The notes under the pieces: generated by a model
The model's input: the letters and a program-made list of their open reading frames with translations, nothing else
Told to the model about the DNA's origin: nothing
The model's database searches: none
Origin: Adiantum capillus-veneris
Lineage: Eukaryota; Streptophyta; Polypodiopsida; Polypodiales; Pteridaceae
DNA: 64,000 bases
Direction of reading: 5' to 3'
Assembly: GCA_014529385.2 (NCBI GenBank)
Contig: CM043956.1
Span: 65,784,620-65,848,619, forward strand
Shown here: positions 56,501-64,000 of the stretch, in pieces
Layout of the letters: each line of letters starts with the position of its first letter
Numbering within the stretch: position 1 is the stretch's first letter
Made by a program: the position numbers and the translations under genes

Positions 56501-57966
56501 CTGGGGTTTTGGGCCATTCCGAACGCGATGGCGCTGTTCATTTTGCCAAATTCCTCACTCTTTTTTTGCTATTTTTTTCTGTGTAATTTTCTCCGTTGAG
56601 TGAAGCCTCTACTTAACTTGTGGTTGTATCTGGTGTATTTCTTCAATACTGTGTAAACGATTTGCCCCATTGGTATTGGCCCAAGCTCATTTGTATCTAA
56701 ACATCAGAAAATCTCATCTTTTGAGCTGAGTTTTTTGGGTGTGTGTGTGTGTGTGTGTATCTCTGTGTTGAGTGGGAAAGTGGGAAGTCTCTCTCCTCTC
56801 ACTCCATTGGTGTATTCCCTGTCTCGGCCAGGTGGATTGTGTTAGCCGAGTGGTGCCCCATAGTGTGTGTGTGTATCATTTCAAGAGTGTGTTTTGGGTC
56901 GTTATAGAGGCGTTCTGTGTATTTCCATCCCGCTCACAGCGCAGTCTACACTATGTAAGGGAGTCCACACTCCAAGCTTGCACATCCAACGATCATAGTG
57001 AAATCGTATGTACAAGGAGGTGCGGGATTTCAAATAGCGCATTCCAATACTTGAAGCTCCAACCTTACAACGGTACCGGTCCCCGTTGTGCATGCCCTCC
57101 ACAAAACCCCAGTCCTCTTCTAAAAGCCTTTGTAATTCCTCGTAATGCGCATCTTTACATACAAGCATTGTGGTAGTCTCCACAAATCCAAACTCTTTAA
57201 AAATGTGCACAATACAATGAATAGGCAAACACCAACTCAAGCCCACAGACCTAGAAGCTTTAGAGTATTTCAAAGAGTTTTGGACATCCATTATCATCTT
57301 TTGCTTGAAAGATGCTACCGACCACAAATCTAGGACCGGCCACTCCATACTTAATAAGGAAGTTACTTTGATGGGTTCAAGCGTTCCAAACGCTTGTGTA
57401 GAAGTAGGGACAATATAGGAGTGAGAATAGAAGAAAATCCTTCTTTGAACTAGTTTGGTTGGGCAAAGATGTGGGAACATTATTGCTCCAATATCCGCAT
57501 GTATAGCATTGAATGTGCCGGAGAGACTATGTAGTGGCTGCTCCTCCACCAACGTGGATGGAAATATGACTATAAATGCATGACAAATGTTAAGTATGAA
57601 TCCATAATAACATTACACTGTGATTTCACACCTAGCCTTGTATTCTCAAAACATGTACTTACAATGCGTTGGAAATCGAGGTGGTTGTTGCAAGTGCATG
57701 GTTAACATTGAGAAAACATGTTGCACAATGGCTACGGTCCCCTTGTCTTTGCGGTTCTTGAAGCCAAGGAACTTTCCTTTCCAATGAAGATCCAAGTTTG
57801 CACGATTCCGCACACGATGAGGGCCAATAGCAGATGGTTGCATGTATACCCAAGCACCTTTGGTGAACTCTTGTGGCACCCACTCATCATCTACACCTAT
57901 AGTGTTGTGGCATGCAACTGCTGTGACCTCATCCTTTGGCCACCTTTGCGAAGTAGAGTTGGCCAT
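47582..57966 (-). CDS. Gene A: unrecognised 377-aa protein, split by a retroelement
   Basis: Minus strand. Exon 1 is 57966-57663 (start MANSTSQRWPKDEVTAVACH). Intron 1 is 57662-57570 (93 bp, GTAAGT...TTATAG). Exon 2 is 57569-56939, interrupted by Tat-like element 2, and resumes at 47857 to 47701. Intron 2 is 47700-47624 (77 bp). Exon 3 is 47623-47582 (IGKRMEDKLKVED then TAG). Removing element 2 and one 4-bp target copy restores the frame (HSVDCA joined to IASFDIA), and both splice phases fit, giving 1,134 nt. No known domain is recognised. The sequence has aromatic and His/Trp-rich stretches (RFHYDRWMCKLGVWTPLH) and reads like a folded protein. No nonsense change was found. Its stop lies 280 bp before gene B's start, on the same strand. 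The function is unknown. It is possibly cargo of the 29-kb element. Confidence 0.7.
47862..49001 (+). repeat. 5' LTR, element 2
   Basis: 1,140 bp beginning TGTCAGAAG (element 1 has TGTCAGGAG) and ending CTACTCACA. Confidence 0.92.
49008..49021 (+). promoter_or_regulatory. Primer-binding-site-like motif, element 2
   Basis: TGGCGCCCCCACGG, 6 bases after the 5' LTR, identical to element 1. Confidence 0.7.
49109..49444. mobile_element. 336-bp TIR element (hAT-like MITE) in element 2 leader
   Basis: The ends are perfect 23-bp inverted repeats starting CATTAGGGCCAATTTGG, and with one mismatch the match extends to 29 bp. Flanking GGTTACAG (49101-49108 and 49445-49452) would be an 8-bp target duplication, as in hAT transposons. 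The surrounding DNA is a GGTTACAG-type repeat, so the duplication is not independent proof. The element is absent from element 1's leader. It encodes nothing. Confidence 0.85.
49445..50417 (+). other. Element 2 leader, remaining part
   Basis: Untranslated leader matching element 1's 38270-39246, with ACAGGTACAGG repeats at the start. No coding region was recognised. Confidence 0.75.
50418..53367 (+). pseudogene. gag-pol: Element 2 Gag-protease-RT, broken
   Basis: It matches element 1's 39247-42195 throughout and starts MAFSYPEFHGRSDEDVEDF. It has a nonsense TAA at 50700-50702 (GAA in element 1), an extra T near 52086 just after the protease region, and TGA at 52243-52245 (CGA in element 1). 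The zinc knuckle, DGGA and FMDD motifs are retained. It ends with the frameshift shared with element 1. Confidence 0.92.
53343..53639 (+). pseudogene. Element 2 first RNase H, ending in shared TGA
   Basis: Identical at the DNA level to element 1's 42171-42467, including the TGA. It is part of a 503-bp identical tract. Confidence 0.88.
53640..55769 (+). pseudogene. pol: Element 2 second RNase H and integrase, broken at C-terminus
   Basis: The second RNase H and integrase match element 1 and keep the catalytic motifs (FFDGSY, NNEAEYATLEAG, WGIDAIGP, LSDKG, NERFNG). Stops at 55509-55511 and 55578-55580 (CAA and CAG in element 1) truncate the integrase C-terminal region. The residual frame ends near 55769. 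Confidence 0.92.
55798..56938 (+). repeat. 3' LTR, element 2
   Basis: 1,141 bp, TGTCAGGAG...CGCTCACA, with a (GT)n run near 56736-56758. Confidence 0.92.
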
Positions 57967-58048
57967 GGTTGAGCAAAGAAAACTAGGAGGAGGAGAAGGA
58001 CCTTGCTTGTTGCTACAATGTAGGTGGGATAAAGTGATATGAGAAGGT

Positions 58049-58155
58049 GGTTAACCCTTGTGGCAATGGGAGGATAAGGTGGATAACCCTTGCTTGGTGT
58101 GGCAATGGGAGGAGAAGGTGGATAACCCTTACTTGGTGTGGCAATGGAAGGTGGT
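58049..58155. repeat. 39-bp tandem repeat upstream of gene A
   Basis: About three units containing GGTGGATAACCCTTGCTTGG and GGCAATGGGAGGA. Confidence 0.85.
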
Positions 58156-58561
58156 AGGGGAGGAGAGAGGAGCTTCCTTGCTGCAACAATGGAGATGGTG
58201 TAGAGAGAGAGAGTGTTGGAGTAGAGGATGAGTGTGATGGTTGCAACCAAGGAGGGATTGGAAAAGGGGTTCTAGAGAGAGAAAACCACTTTTTGCCTAA
58301 TAACTACTTTTGGGGGAGCTCTGGATCGCAAAAAAAGATTTTTCAAAAGGTTTTTTTAAAATTTGAATTTTAGGATTTTTGGATGCACGTTTTGACTTTT
58401 TGAGATCAAAAAATGCTTCTTTGACCATAAAATAGTTTTAAAGGGGTTTTTCAGAAGATGAAATTTGAGTTTTGAAAATTTTGGAAAATTTCAAATTTTT
58501 GGGATTTTTTCAAAACCGGATAAAAAAGGAGGGAAGTTGGAGGTTCCATATGGCTCACCCA

Positions 58562-58586
58562 CCCCCCCCCCCCCCCCCCCCCCCCC
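58562..58586. repeat. C25 homopolymer
   Basis: 25 consecutive C on the plus strand, continued by CACCCCACC. The G-rich minus strand could form a quadruplex. The length may be an assembly estimate. Confidence 0.9.
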
Positions 58587-58641
58587 ACCCCACCTTCTCA
58601 CTAGGTAAGAGCCCATTTAAGAAGTGTAAGACTACTTTGTC

Positions 58642-58752
58642 CCCCTACATTTTTGAGGGCATAGAGTGTGTCCACCACCCTCTTCTCATTGGCTGGCCTC
58701 TAATTAACCTTAATCCCAAAGGGCCCCTAGAGGGTTCATCTTTTTCCTAATG
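58642..58752 (-). repeat. Right terminal inverted repeat of the 29-kb element
   Basis: On the minus strand from 58752: CATTAGGAAAAAGATGAACC, GGGATTAAGGTTAAT (58717-58703), GAGAAGAGGGTGGT (about 58686) and AAAAATGTAGG (to about 58644). The order is the same as at the left end. Directly outside is AC (58753-58754). Confidence 0.65.
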
Positions 58753-58982
58753 ACCATGCTATCAAACACATCACATCCAGCTTTGCATTCGTTATATTTT
58801 ATGGCCACCTCAAGGCACAAGCATCTTTTTACCATCTCCAACCATGTGTTTCGCTTCACCCTTATGCATTCCAATGCAATTAGAAGAAAAAAAATTTCTT
58901 TCTTGTCTATCCAAGAACATGCAACAAGACCTTGCTTACCACAATATGCAAACCCACTGAGGCGGTCTGGGGCGGGCAACAA
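58753..58982 (-). pseudogene. piggyBac transposase relic, middle piece
   Basis: Minus-strand peptide with YCGKQGLVACSWIDKKEIFF, then KYNECKAGCDVFDSMV. This corresponds to the W.DKK strand and the YN..(M)GGVD..D segment that carries the third catalytic Asp of piggyBac transposases (here GCDVFD). It stops at the right end of the 29-kb element and continues at 29785 on the same strand. Confidence 0.8.
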
Positions 58983-59129
58983 GAAGAGTGGCCTCCAAGC
59001 ACTCTTCTAGGCTCCCATGCTGCTCAATTGGGTTGGGGTTGGAAAAAACAACAAACACACACACAAACCCGCAACCTAACCCTACACAAATTTGGGGCAC
59101 CACCTAGTTTTGGATGCGAATTAGGACGC

Positions 59130-59209
<80 letters not shown>

Positions 59210-61478
59210 CGGGCTGCTTTGAAACGTATCGGCAATGATCAAACAAACACAACTATATATTTAAGAAAGAGAGAGAAAGGGGGAGGGGGTGCTTGTTGCA
59301 TTAATACCTTCTTACAAATCTGTCATTACAAATCAAAGTGAGATTAGTATTTGTTCAACATAGCTTGCGTAAATTTCACCACAACACATCACAAGAAAAG
59401 CCACCCCAATCACGGTCTTAAGGCCAGGGGAGTCCTCTCCACCCTGTCGCCCTCTTACAGTATGTGGGATTTATGGCTAGATTGATTACAACACCAGAGA
59501 CAAGCTATCAAGAACTTAACAAAAAACACCAAGACACTTACGCATCATTGTTGTCCATTACTTCACGTTGGAAGGGAGACAAAGTATCCAAGCTTAGTCC
59601 AAATCCACCCTCCTTGATTCAGCAAATGTTGGGCTTACACTAGTAGGAGAAATGATAGATTTCCTACTCTCAATTGAATGATCACTCTCTCTCTTACAAT
59701 GGCATAGAGTTCCCTTGCTAATCCCCTATTACAACACATGCACATGCATAAGACAATGAGCTTCCACTCAAGAGCTCCTTCTAGAGAGGTTGAGCTTGGC
59801 TTCTCAAGCTATAGCATAGTGCTCTTGCTTATGGCTCCCCCTTTTTTGTGCTAGCTACACCCTCCTTTTATAGCAATTTTGAAAGCTAGGGTTACTCCTC
59901 TAACCATGGTTGGGTTAGATTTTCCGCAATTTATCTAATTTCTTTTGCTTGGAATTATCAAGAAGTTGGTGGGGAAAGAGAGAGGAGAGAAATGGAGGTG
60001 ATAGGACTTTTCATAGTGGGTTAGTGTTAGTAGAGTTAGTATTAATTTACAAATGGAATTGGATATTTACAATGGGAGTATCCATGTAGGATACAAATAA
60101 GGAAGAAAAACTCTTAAGAGGTAAGAAAAGGTGGATTTCTTACAAGGTTGATGCTCCAAGTGTCTTGAGTAGGGTCAATTTTTGACGCTTGTTGACGGTC
60201 CACTAGCTTTGACGGTACATTTTTTCTCCACTCTTGACCTTCCTTGAGAGACAAGGTAATTGAAGCTGAGTAATCAACCACCATGATGCTGTCTTTTAAG
60301 AGAAGAGGCTGAATTTTGTGGTTTTTGTGATAGATATGGGTAAATTGGAGGAGGAAAAATGAGACTAGGTGGTCAATTTTGGAATGGAATTGTGTGTGGG
60401 AGGTATGAGTTCACCATGGTTTCTCTTATTCTTCAAGGTTGAGGAGAAGGTGAGTAGGGTGCAGAGAGGAGTGGTGAGAGAGGTGGGGATGATGAGTGGA
60501 GAAGTGTGTGTGAAAGAGGAAAATGATAAAGTGGAAGAGAGAGTGTGGCTGTATAGCATGGGAAAACTGGGGTCCACTAATAAAATCATAGCTCACAGCT
60601 CGTAGCTCAAAAAAATATGAAAAAATTTGAGGCAAAAGTTCAGCCCACGAGCTACAACTTTTGTTTGTATCACATTTTCAAATTCGGAGAGCAAGTGAAC
60701 TTTAAAAATTCAGCAAAACCGACCGTTTTTTTCCACTGCACAAGGTCCTTGTTGGGTCCTTCTTTGGATGATTCTTTTGAATACCTCCAAGAGTGAGCCC
60801 AGTGCATGTATGCATGCCACCTACCCTTGACCTTATTTGGTAGGTCTATAATTGAAGATATTGTTGAGATTATGATATAAGTGAATAGTACAACTAAGAA
60901 AATCAAATATTGAGGGGTCTAAAAAATATGTACATGTCAAATATAAATAATATAAGTGGAAAAAATATAAAGGGGTCAAAAGAAATCTCTCTCATTATGA
61001 GGTTACCATAAAAAGATAAATATTTTTGGTGTTCTAATTTTTTAGAAAAAAAAAAACAAAATAGATGTAGGAAGGGAAAAATCACAATAGTGAAAAAATA
61101 TACACATAAATAAAACTAGTTTTTTTGGATTTTTGTTGGGGTGGAGTTACACCAAATATAAGAGAAGCTTACATGAAAATATTTCTTTATGGAATAAAGA
61201 GTATGAAAAATGGTGAGAAAAAATTGTGGTAATGGTGAGGCAATGTACAGAGCATAAATAACACACACCTAGGTAGAAATATTTAAATAAATACCAAAAT
61301 AATTATGAAAAAAACTTTTATTTAGGCCCTATATACAAAGAAATATTTACATACGCATGGGCCATAATATACTTATATTTTTTATTTATTTTTATTTTTT
61401 TAGCTCAACTAGCCCAATGACTAGCTAGTTGAGGGTTTTTTAAGAAGATATGGGAAAAGTCCCGTGACTCACGCACGC
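58983..61478. other. 2.5-kb non-coding insertion between piggyBac pieces
   Basis: No gene was recognised. It separates piggyBac coding sequence at 58982 from that at about 61550, so it is a second insertion or a long intron. It contains a long (GA)n run at about 59131-59208, and AT-rich DNA from about 60900 to 61430. Confidence 0.6.
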
Positions 61479-63372
61479 CTATGTACAGTGAAATGGTAGG
61501 GATAGCCACAGTGTTTGGGTGATTTTGGTAGGGTGAGGTAACTCACTGTGGCAATTACAAAGAGCCGAGAAACGGCTATCACCACAAGCGCCACGAGCTT
61601 TCTTTCCCAAATGCAGCATGTCTCTACTCAGGAAATATTTTCTTGCTACATATATAAGTACATGTACCTTCCTGGCCTTCACTACGTAAATGCTCTAAAA
61701 ATACCTGTCAAAGAATACATGGTGTCCTTTTCCACGCAAAGAGTTTACAAGATTTGCAACTACATGAAAAGGAAATTCAAGACATGGCATCTTATCATAA
61801 ATTTGAAACACATAGTTATAGCCTATGGAGCTATCACATACATTCCATACTTGAATCCCAAACTTATGTGGCTTCTTGGGATTGTACACCCTGCATTGGA
61901 TTTAGTCTACATTTTGATGGGATGATGCGCTCATCAATAGTCACACATTGATCAACATTATAATGCTTTTGAAATGTGTAATTCAGCCTCTCCTCCAACT
62001 CCATAACTTGCCATAATTTATGCTCTCTACATCCCCTAGGTGGCCTCTTTGCATTGTCTCTAATATGCAAAAACCTCTTTATTTGTTGAAAAGATGTATG
62101 GCTCATCTTTTCACCAAAGTTAGGAAAATGCAGTGAACCCCTCATATCATCCTTCCAATAGTGCTCCTTGCTAGGCATGTAATGAAGTTCCATACCTAAA
62201 TCCATACCCATGAATCTCAAGAAGGAATGACGATCCAAAGGCACCCATCTTTGCATAGAAGCATGCACTGCCATGCACCTCTCCCTTTTTTTGTTAGCAT
62301 AAATGTTTGTCTCATTGATAATGTGATTGATAAGATCAAGTAGGAAAAGTATGAGAAACAAATGGAATTCAGTGAACTCACGAGGGACATGTCCCAAATC
62401 GGGTCCTTTCAAGTCATTCAAAGGGGGGATAGGCCAAAATGTACTAGGGGGTTCATGACCTATCTTATCACCAGTCTCTCATTCTGGAGGAACAACTTCA
62501 ACAAATAAAAAGTCTCCCTCAAGAGAATCATCAAGCACAGGATCTTCTACCTCTAAAGCCTCATCATCTCCACATTCTACACCCTCACACTCTGATGCAT
62601 GCTCATCATCATCCTCATCATTAATTGCCTCTTTGTATGAACTAGCTGGGGTGCTAAGTCTACCCCCCAAATGTTTAATTGTTCTTTGTTTGCGTGGCCG
62701 GTCCATGTTTCTTGTGAATTCAAGTGACGGATTTTCATTTAGGTCATTTTCATGCATGGGAGTAGCTTTAGGTCTCCCCCTCTTCCTAGACTTTGGTGGC
62801 CTTCCTCGCCGTTTGGATGGTGGAATTTTCAAAAAAATCATCTCATCGCCATTAACTACATGCAAATTGGTCTCTTCTTCATTCTCTATATGCAATTCCA
62901 TTTCTTCCCCTCTCAATTTTAGTGCATCATAAACATCCTCCACCGCCAAAGTGAGAGTCTCACAACTGGCATAATTTCCTTGAACATGGCATGCATCTAC
63001 ATAATCACCATCAAGATTACATGGCATAGATTCAAGGTCAGCATTTATTACTTGCTTTGGTTTCGGAGGAGAGAACGAGCGCATAAAGCTGCAAATTACA
63101 AATTTGGCAAGAGAATTCCATGTTGCAGGATAGCGTTTTGGATCCCCTTTAAATCTAAAGCTGAATTTGCTAGTTTTGGAGTGAAATTTCTCAAACACTT
63201 CAACGAAAAAGACCTCTACATGATTATCCCCAAAATTTTGCACTACCCAAGCATCACCAAACCACGCTACATGCACTTGTAGAAGGACACCCTCTTGGGC
63301 CGCCAAAAAGGATAGATCACGTCCTCCTCTATGGCTGCCAACCTCGCATGAAGGATACCTGCATGAATTCAT
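61479..63372 (-). pseudogene. piggyBac transposase relic, N-terminal and DDE part
   Basis: A 297-codon frame (63372-62479) has two AT-hook-like motifs (KRRGRPPKSRKRGRPK) and an acidic tail, then TGA at 62479-62481. The same frame continues (62421-61864) with the piggyBac DDE N-terminal part: FHLFLILFLLDLINHI, RWVPLDRHSFLRFMGMDL, YWKDDMRGSL, CVTIDERIIPSK (catalytic Asp). A one-base shift near 61885 leads to YNPKKPHKFGIQVW, GKGHHVFFDR (second catalytic Asp), a likely small intron (GTATTTTTAG...CTGAGTAG, about 61620-61705) and ARGACGDSRF. Upstream of ATG 63372 the sequence GCTACAG suggests a 3' splice site, so the first exon may be missing. It is a plant piggyBac-type element gene, inactive here. 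Confidence 0.85.
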
Positions 63373-64000
63373 CCTGTAGCACCATCAAAAATTCGCTCCC
63401 TTGCAAGGTAGAGGGCACTCTGTTTTTGGCCAATTTCGCTGCAGAAAAAGTAAGCATGGGTCGATTGAGGGCAAAAAGCCCTTTGCATCATTCCCTAGGA
63501 TCTAATCAAGATCCGATGGCTAGAATTTGCCCCAATTGTATGGGCATGGCTCCCACGATGGGCAAAGCTTGGAGCACGACTTTACAAGGCTAGGAGTTTG
63601 ATTTTCCAAAAGTTGACAGGCTTGTTTTACCATGCACGTTATTTCATGCACTTGAAGGCAAGCATTTGGCCTTAAAATAATTCCAAGTTTTTTTCAAGTT
63701 TTATGAGTGCTATCCCTATTGGCCAATTGCACAAATCCTTCTCCAGTTGTTAGAATTAATTCTTGGAAGTTAGTCGGTTAAGAGGACATAAAAGTGTCCT
63801 GTTACCATTCTAGTGGTAAATTAATCAACTCCTTCAAAGTATCATGTGTAAACTTATGCCACAATCTTGCTTTTCTCACAAAGACTAGGTTGCAAAGCAG
63901 CTTGATCCATCTTATCCATACAGTCTTTTGGTAGAGGTAATGCCACTGGTTTCACTTTTTTTGCCACAAACTTGTACTTGGTCTCCACTCATACATTAAC
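63373..64000. other. Non-coding stretch at window end
   Basis: I see no gene or repeat structure that I can support. It may contain the unseen first exon of the piggyBac gene. Confidence 0.4.

Larger units (their letters stand above)
47862..56938 (+). mobile_element. Tat-like Ty3/gypsy retrotransposon, element 2 (older, broken)
   Basis: Same family as element 1. LTRs are 47862-49001 and 55798-56938, clearly more diverged from each other than element 1's pair. The target duplication is GCGT (47858-47861) and GCGC (56939-56942), with one C/T difference. The primer-site motif is at 49008. A 336-bp TIR element sits in the leader. The coding region carries a TAA at 50700, an extra T near 52086, TGA at 52243, the family frameshift near 53340, TGA at 53637, and TAG at 55509 and 55578. 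It sits inside exon 2 of gene A, in the opposite orientation. Confidence 0.93.
57967..58641. other. Upstream region of gene A
   Basis: No further gene was recognised. The region contains a 39-bp tandem repeat (about three units, 58049-58155, GGATAACCCTTGCTTGGTGT), AT-rich DNA and a run of 25 C at 58562-58586. Confidence 0.65.
29786..58752. mobile_element. Proposed 29-kb TIR element with four cargo genes
   Basis: The left end at 29786 and the inverted right end at 58752 match. Both start CATTAGGA, agree at 18 of the first 20 bases, and are followed in the same order by three more similar blocks. The flanks carry AC on both sides (29784-29785 and 58753-58754), and the piggyBac relic resumes in frame if one AC is removed. 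Inside are a transposase-like gene and an H3-like gene (plus strand), genes B and A (minus strand), foldback elements, and two full-length Tat-like retrotransposons. Minus the retrotransposons and the 1,464-bp duplication the element is about 9.7 kb. That all four genes belong to one element is inferred from their position between the ends. The superfamily is not assigned. Confidence 0.65.

Noticed and set aside
59114-59341. Arg-Glu and Ser-Leu repeat proteins around (GA)n tracts, also at 2337-2561 and 9114-9491
   Set aside because: They are translations of dinucleotide repeats.
13103-62481. All in-frame stops as proof of C-to-T mutation
   Set aside because: Every TAA, TAG or TGA is one C-to-T step from CAA, CAG or CGA, so the pattern alone proves nothing. 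Only stops with a comparison copy or a conserved Gln/Arg position (33500, 34343, 52243, 55578) count.

Overview
This is nuclear DNA of a large-genome land plant, most likely a homosporous fern (inference). The window is almost entirely transposable elements nested in one another. The PPR relic at 5.5-8.5 kb has the MYAKCGALEKAQKVLE / SWNALI style seen in fern PLS-type PPR families. The elements are plant types: a chromodomain Ty3/gypsy element, two Ty3/gypsy elements with a second RNase H, CACTA and piggyBac relics, and small foldback elements. No housekeeping gene, tRNA or rRNA was recognised.

Layout. 0-9 kb: non-coding DNA with a diverged ~1 kb tandem duplication, a perfect 20-bp-stem hairpin and a decayed, internally duplicated PPR gene (minus strand). 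9.2-15.0 kb: a young chromovirus on the minus strand, with gag and pol in one frame split by a single TAG. 15-22.6 kb: microsatellites, a minisatellite built on a CTTAAG-centred palindrome, and a broken plus-strand gene with a ParB-like ISGQHS motif that runs into an antisense reverse transcriptase scrap. 22.6-26.9 kb: a decayed CACTA transposon (minus). 26.9-29.2 kb: degenerate simple repeats.

29.2-63.4 kb is the main structure. A minus-strand piggyBac transposase relic is cut into three pieces (63.37-61.48, 58.98-58.75 and 29.78-29.22 kb). The 28,967-bp insert between the last two pieces (29786-58752) has matching inverted ends beginning CATTAGGA and an apparent 2-bp target duplication (AC). 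I propose it is one large DNA transposon. It carries a spliced transposase-like gene and a divergent histone H3 gene with a ~200-residue N-terminal tail (both plus strand, both broken by stops), and two unrecognised spliced genes on the minus strand, here called gene B (499 codons) and gene A (377 codons). Genes A and B each contain one full-length Tat-like retrotransposon inside an exon at a GCGC site. Removing each retrotransposon and one 4-bp target copy gives an uninterrupted reading frame. Without the two retrotransposons and a 1,464-bp tandem duplication the element would be about 9.7 kb.

Working together (inference): the plus-strand transposase-like gene would be the mobility gene, and the H3-like gene plus genes A and B would be cargo or accessory factors. 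A mobile element carrying its own H3 variant is not something I know to be described, and it is the main reason to re-examine this window. The plus-strand genes are now dead here. Genes A and B look intact apart from the insertions, so better copies may exist elsewhere in the genome.
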